A stretch of 64,000 nucleotides of DNA from Polytrichum commune (taxonomy: Eukaryota; Streptophyta; Polytrichopsida; Polytrichales; Polytrichaceae). Below, piece by piece: positions 58,601-64,000 of this stretch. The stretch's first letter is position 1. Each line of letters opens with the position of its first letter. The stretch lies in NCBI GenBank assembly GCA_950295325.1, contig OX485806.1, forward strand, positions 32,922,001 through 32,986,000, read 5' to 3'. A program made the position numbers and the translations under genes. The notes beneath the pieces are model-generated. The model saw nothing but the letters and a program-made list of their open reading frames with translations, ran no database searches and had not been told where the DNA came from.

Positions 58601-59245
58601 GTGGAGAATACCAGGGAATACTACATGGAATACGATCAATCCCACAAAACATTGTTATGGATCTGAATAATGTTATACATACAATAACATTGTGACAAGC
58701 TTATTAATACAAAGCCTTTTAGTTCTCACATAATCGTTGGCCCATATGGGACATTTCAATTTGCATTCTTGGCTCATCCTTTGTTTATACTCTACCCTTA
58801 ACAAGATACGAGTTCTATAGTTTTCCTTTTTTTCACGAAACTACAAAGTGTGGTGTTGATATCGCTCTCCCACTTGTCAAGTTATAAGTCTAACTTACAC
58901 ATCCCATACAAAATATGAACACGGGGTGAGAAAGGGAGGCGAGACTTGTCCATACTTGAGTGTGAGACTTGGGAGTTGGGCCTACTAATGAAGACAAAAG
59001 CCTTCCGGTTTGGCCCACCTTACTACTTCAAATCGTTGCCCTCCCCCCCCAACTCCCCTCCGCAAATTTATAATGTAAGTGTCAATGTATATCCATGAAG
59101 ATAATGAGTGAGAGAGTATGTGGCACTTTATTTGATTGACTTTTGGGTGTTTGGTTTTTGTCTCGAGCAAGGACGAGGACCCAACAAACAATACTTTACT
59201 ATGTCCTCTTGCAAAAGAAACAATGGGGTGTGCGTCCTACAAGCT
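58600..59245. other. Intergenic DNA with a fragment shared with 31.6 kb
   Basis: 58676-58740 matches 31629-31690. A C run lies near 59043-59051. No gene. Confidence 0.4.
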
Positions 59246-59246
59246 A

Positions 59247-59465
59247 CACTAAATTTTATATGAGTGTCACTTACTATCGGAGTTACACAATTGCCATGTC
59301 TTTGTACTATAGATGTGATTTTTCTTACCAAGTAAAGATGTTAATGTTTTATAATGTCCAAATAACCAATTTGACCTTTGTCGGGAAAAAAACATGATAT
59401 ACATTGAACAATAACAACATTGCGGGATTTTAAATAGTAAGTAACATTAAGTAGGATATTTAATG
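59247..59465. mobile_element. 219-bp MITE, CACTAAATA family, TA target duplication
   Basis: The left end is CACTAAATTTTATATGAGTG; the right end reverse-complemented is CATTAAATATCCTACTTAAT. Both lead into GT(C/T)ACTTACTAT. TA at 59245-59246 and 59466-59467. The interior shares CAAATTGGT/ACCAATTTGACCTTTGTC words with the 26486 copy in inverted or direct form. Confidence 0.8.
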
Positions 59466-59467
59466 TA

Positions 59468-60003
59468 CTAGTTTAGAATGATATTGAATGGTGCCTTTTG
59501 CATAATACAAACACATAGGGTTGGCATACACATGTGGCCAGTGACCACAACCAAGAGGTATCCACATCACATTGTAAAAGCCTTTGTCACATGTCATTAG
59601 TATAAAGTGGACTTTGAACCATAACGTAGTGTTTTTAATGAATGTGATAATTAAAGCTTTAAAAGAAGTATCAATGTCATGTATATTATATTATGTGGTT
59701 TTAAAACTATAATATATTAAATAAAATCTATGACAATGACCCTTATTTCCACGGAGGCAACATATGTGGGATCTTTCGCTTTAGAATCCGGGTGACTGCC
59801 AAACACTATCCCTTTCTAGACATGTGGGATTCCATATCATTTTGTGTCACTTTCTCATCCATTTTTAGACATGCTCACCCATGGTCACTTTTATTTTAGG
59901 TCACTAAGTGAAAAGAAAAAAAACAATGTGGGACCACCACTCGTTTCTGAACCAATGAGACATTTTAGATAGCAATGGTCATGGTCGTTGGTCACTAATG
60001 CAG
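59468..60003. other. Intergenic DNA, nothing recognised
   Basis: No repeats or protein-like frames that I can support. Confidence 0.4.
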
Positions 60004-60278
60004 AGTAGAGGCACCCATAACCGATCACTTAAGAGATTCTCCGCTAGGTCTCGAGAAGCATAAGGTGGTGCAATTTTTTCCCGTGCATGAAGATAGAAAT
60101 CAAGAGGATTGCAATTTTATTAGTAATTTCATTTCCATAAACTGAAATTACTATGAATGTTTAAAGCCAAAAATTGGCCCAAACATATTACCAATGTCTA
60201 GAGTTTGTCATAACCACTCATCTTAACCACTCCTATAGATTGCCGATGAATGCCCGATTGGGGATAGGCACCTCTACT
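60004..60278. mobile_element. AGTAGAGGCACC MITE (copy 2, about 275 bp)
   Basis: The left end AGTAGAGGCACCCATAACCG and the right end (reverse complement AGTAGAGGTGCCTATCCCCA) align and continue into ATC. Related copies are at 13459-13636 and 24298. The target duplication could not be fixed. Confidence 0.7.
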
Positions 60279-60279
60279 A

Positions 60280-61625
60280 TAAATCGCCCCCGAAAACAAG
60301 CATTGTGTAACAAAACCGTACAATTAGGGTTTGTTGAAGGTATTGTAGTGGTACGTCATCTAAGTTTGCTTTAGGTTATGCATCGGTTCTTGGTGTGACT
60401 ATTTTACAACACACTTGGACAAATTTGGCGGGGTCATCGTTCCTTAAAGGAAGTTGAGATTAACCCTTTAGTGACCACGAGAGTCCACATCGTGTCTTCA
60501 TTCGGCCCCATCACCGGACATGGGGATTCTTTCATGTTTCATGAGCATAGAGGTTCAAGTCAAGCTTGAGTTTGTTTTACGAGAAAAAAAGAACCATGGT
60601 TTCCGGAGAAGGTCGGAGCGAATAGATGGTTTATTTGTTTTGTAAAACATTTATGACCATGCTCAAAAAGACAATGACATTAGACGTACAACTACTTCAC
60701 CCTTTGTAAGGAGTGAATTCAATATAAAACGTAGGTTGGGAACCAAGATGGAAGGCATGGTTAAACAACACAGGATCCGACTACGGCTGGGCCAAACCAA
60801 CCTGTACACTGGTTCCTTGGAGACAAGGGTTTGGACATCCAACAAAAAAAAACGAGTGTATGGGTTGGTTCGCCGAAATTGGCCGACTATCCATGGCCAA
60901 AAGCTTTAGTTTACTTTGATTCGTTGCATGCATGGTGGTAGGTAGGCCCCCAATCGCCAAAGGCATTGTAGCTATTTCCAACATAGGAGAGGGGCTACCA
61001 CATATACCTAATGATTACAAAGCGAGTTTGTAGAACATGCCGATAATACCTTCCGTAAGTTACATACACTTGTTTGTCTCCACACTCTAGCTAGTGTGGC
61101 CCACTAGACATAGAACTAGACACCCAGATAGACATAGCATTTGAAAAGAGGGCGACTTTTACATTCACGTTCATTCTCATTGAGCTCGCCCATCGAAAAC
61201 GGTCACCCACTTTTGGTCCATTATGCATCCGTGTTGGGTGAGATGAAACTTCCGGCCCAATCGGGCCGTGCACATAGCTTGGAAAGAGATGCCCCCCCCC
61301 CCCCCTTCTTTTTTCTTTGTTACCCCTTTGGCGGTGGCATATGAAGGCATCCCTTCGCCATTGTCATCCAACCCCATCCTTATATGTACCCCCCCCCCTC
61401 TTTTCTTTATCTCCAACAATGGTGAATCACCCATGCAAGTGTGCCTATGTCAAACATGCATGATGACCCGTCCCAAACTCATAACTTATTTGCACTTATA
61501 TGCATATGGTAGGAGGATCATGTGGTTGTTGATTCGATCGTATGTGATCGGGGAGAACAAGTTATAAAGTCACCAATGGAGCTCATATTGCAGCACCCAC
61601 CCTTGAGATGCACAACCTAGACAAA
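60280..61625. other. Intergenic DNA, no gene
   Basis: Two long C runs (about 61291-61305 and 61389-61398) lie within 110 bp of each other. No protein-like frame. Confidence 0.4.
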
Positions 61626-61627
61626 CA

Positions 61628-62062
61628 AAATTTCATAATTATCTCCCAAACATGTTTTAAACACCCACGTTATTTGTTATGGATAGGGTCCACTTCCGAC
61701 ACGAGGCAATAGCACACTTGTCATATAGCCGACACTCAATAAACTTGTTTTGGGTTCACATAAGAGGTTGTGGCCATGATCAAGCTGAAGTGTTCTTCAT
61801 TCTCATCCGCCCCAGAGGTTGACGTCTCTCCCTCTCTCCACACAAAAATTCATAATCATCTCCCAAACATGTTTTAAACACCCACGTCATTAGTTATGCA
61901 CATGGTCCACTTCCAACATGAGGCAATAGCACACTTGTCACATAGCCCACGCTCAGTATACCTGTCCCATGTTCACATATGAGCTCGTGACCATGATCAA
62001 GCTGAAGTGTTCTTCATTCTCATCTGCCCCTGAGGTTGACGTCTCTCTCTCTCTCACTCTCT
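61628..62062. repeat. Tandem duplication, about 217-bp unit, well conserved
   Basis: 61628-61842 and 61844-62062 match at roughly nine bases in ten. Shared stretches include CTCCCAAACATGTTTTAAAC, GAGGCAATAGCACACTTGTC and GATCAAGCTGAAGTGTTCTT. Each copy ends in a GACGTCTCTC tract of CT repeats, which may have mediated the duplication. Confidence 0.92.
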
Positions 62063-64000
62063 CACTCTCATATAGAGCTTGTACTATGATATGAGATCAA
62101 TTTATATTAAAGTAGATTTGTCATGCAACCTTGGTTACACTTTCCATGCATCTGTTATATACCCACCTCCTTCTCCTAGAATAAAAGTTTTTCCAAATGC
62201 ACACTTTACGTTGTCTTAATCACATCCACTTTGTTGCTTTGACCCTTGGTTTGTTTGCTCGTTTGTTTTGTTTTTTTGCCCTTGAAAGGGGCACATGGCA
62301 TGCGTTGAAAGAGGGTTTGAAAGAGGGTCAATTATCACTTCGAGCTAGCATGTCCTAAGTCAATGTAAGCCAGAGTGAATGACTGGTTGTGTCGAAAGGA
62401 AATTTTGCTACATAAACACCACTTAATTTTACTCTATTTTCATACTTTGGGACCTTACCACATTGTGATCTATTTGTGTTCAAAAGTGTCCACGTTTCAA
62501 TGCTAGGATTGCTCCATTGTGGGATCTCATTTATCTTTGACCTCGATGCAAATGCATCCTATAAACTTTGTTTGTTACTTTGTCAATGAAGGGTGAAGTG
62601 TCCTTCATTCATGCCAACCTTTGCTTGGCATTGTCGTCTCTTTCTACAATATTGCTTGATTCCTATAACTCGATCCACATAAAATTGTGTTTTCATGCGG
62701 TCCGCAACCAAGTAAAACATACATCTTTTCAGAATCCATACTTCTTTGTTAACTCAATTATGAAGTATTGTAAAATTAAGGTTTGTACAACGTCAATTCA
62801 CAATTTCAAGTTCAATACTTGGTGATTAGTTGAATGTTATTATTCTAAGGCAGGATAAATATAAAAGATTGACAATACACATGTAAATTTAAATTGGAAT
62901 CTTATTATTTTAAATGATCAAAACAACTTAATTATATCATAAGATCTTACTATACACAACGTATTGTGATTTTGAGCCACACCTTGATTCAAATTTATCG
63001 TGATATGAGGTACATGGATATGTTCAACAACAAGAGAATGATCACAAATGAATATACCTCTCATTCATCCAACCTAGAAACCTTGAAATACTATGGCTTC
63101 AAAACCCCCAAGTCACTCTAGTCCGTGTCATATTGAGATGAAGTGGTCACAAACCTAAAGAGGGTCAATGGCGAATTCAACCTTAGCCTATCCCCACCTA
63201 TCCTCCGTGTATCTTAAGTTGGGTTGATGACGAAGAGTGTCAAAAAAGTGCAATGGAGTGGTACATACCACATCCACCTTTTGGGTCAAGGCAAGCAATG
63301 GTGAAATTGAAGCTCTTTGTCAAGTCCGGGTGCTTGACCAAGGGTGAAAGCTAGGGTTAGGGCACGATTGGGAGCTATGGTCCCCACACACCGGCTCGAA
63401 GAAGTAATAATAAGTTCGGAAAGAGAAAAAGAAAGGGGAAAAGGAAACACTTGTCGTAGATTGGCAAGGGTGTGCCGACTTGGGTTCTTGAGCATCTTGA
63501 GAAACATATATACAACTTGCGATGGTTACTAGTGACGGCATGACCAAGTGCACTTATTTGGTTCAAAAGTTTAGGCGGCACACATAATTGTTCACCGGTG
63601 GACCCGAGTATCATTCATTGTTGGGAACATCGTGCTTCTTCTATGATACATGGTCTTTCGCACTAAGTTAGCATGGCTTTGTGCTCCGTTTCGAAGGACG
63701 CCCAAACGCCCTTGGACTGGGTACAATCCTTCCCATCTCACAAAAGAAATTATAATAAATAAATCTCCTTAAGTTTTGTATATACTGTGAAAGGGCAATC
63801 GACATGTTTGACCCCTGACATTACTCATTTGATGAGTTGTGTTCACTTGCCATGACTCCATACTCAAATATGGTTGCAGTGGGATTATGACATGTGGAGT
63901 CTTTATTCTCGAATCTACTGTGGAACCCACGAACAAGGCAAAGGCCTTGAGGAAATGTTATGTCTAATGGGTGAAGGCAATGTAATATTGTTTCAAGCTT
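62063..64000. other. Intergenic DNA to the window end
   Basis: 63060-63170 carries a fragment of the dispersed repeat seen at 21.5 and 26.0 kb (TCTCATTCATCCAACC, ACCCCCAAGTCACTCTAGTCC). No gene or other repeat is supported. Confidence 0.4.

Overview
This is a stretch of plant nuclear DNA: AT-rich, gene-poor and full of small decayed transposons, with three spliced protein genes whose introns all follow GT-AG. The genes are a mitochondrial ATP synthase delta-prime subunit, a non-specific phospholipase C, and a giant SANT-domain protein of the POWERDRESS type. Delta-prime and NPC are plant-type proteins, so a land plant is safe. The divergent leader peptide, the very long POWERDRESS protein and intron-bearing leaders make me lean weakly toward a non-flowering plant (bryophyte, lycophyte or fern), but I cannot name a species.

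Layout. 1-640 is an unannotated AT-rich flank. 640-3.9 kb holds the ATP synthase gene (+), with a leader intron and a 1.55 kb coding intron built largely from two tandem duplications. 3.9-8.7 kb is intergenic, with a foldback repeat, a CACTAAATA-type MITE and a Stowaway MITE. 8.7-13.3 kb is the phospholipase gene (-), four coding exons plus a probable non-coding leader exon. 13.4-38.5 kb is a transposon graveyard: MITEs, foldback elements, tandem duplications, one intact 758-bp TIR element carrying an 87-codon ORF, and one decayed multi-exon coding region. 38.9-51.1 kb is the POWERDRESS-like gene (-): nine coding exons that join in frame into 2,605 codons, with (Ala-Gln)37 and poly-Gln tracts and a CT-rich leader. 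51.2-53.5 kb is a degenerate satellite whose monomers contain an inverted TTTCATCCA/TGGATGAAA pair. 53.5-64 kb is again repeat-rich intergenic DNA, with a tRNA-derived SINE bounded by a perfect 12-bp target duplication and a decayed ORF.

The three genes are not an operon and show no functional link: one serves mitochondrial energy conversion, one membrane lipid turnover, one chromatin repression. The repeats are the more novel material. The best candidate for something undescribed is the TIR element at 17254-18011 (perfect 14-bp TIRs, perfect 8-bp target duplication, intact small ORF). Next is the set of TA-flanked elements with CACTAAATA termini, one of them interrupted by a second MITE with its own TAA target duplication. 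All repeat calls come from reading by eye; copy numbers elsewhere in the genome are unknown.
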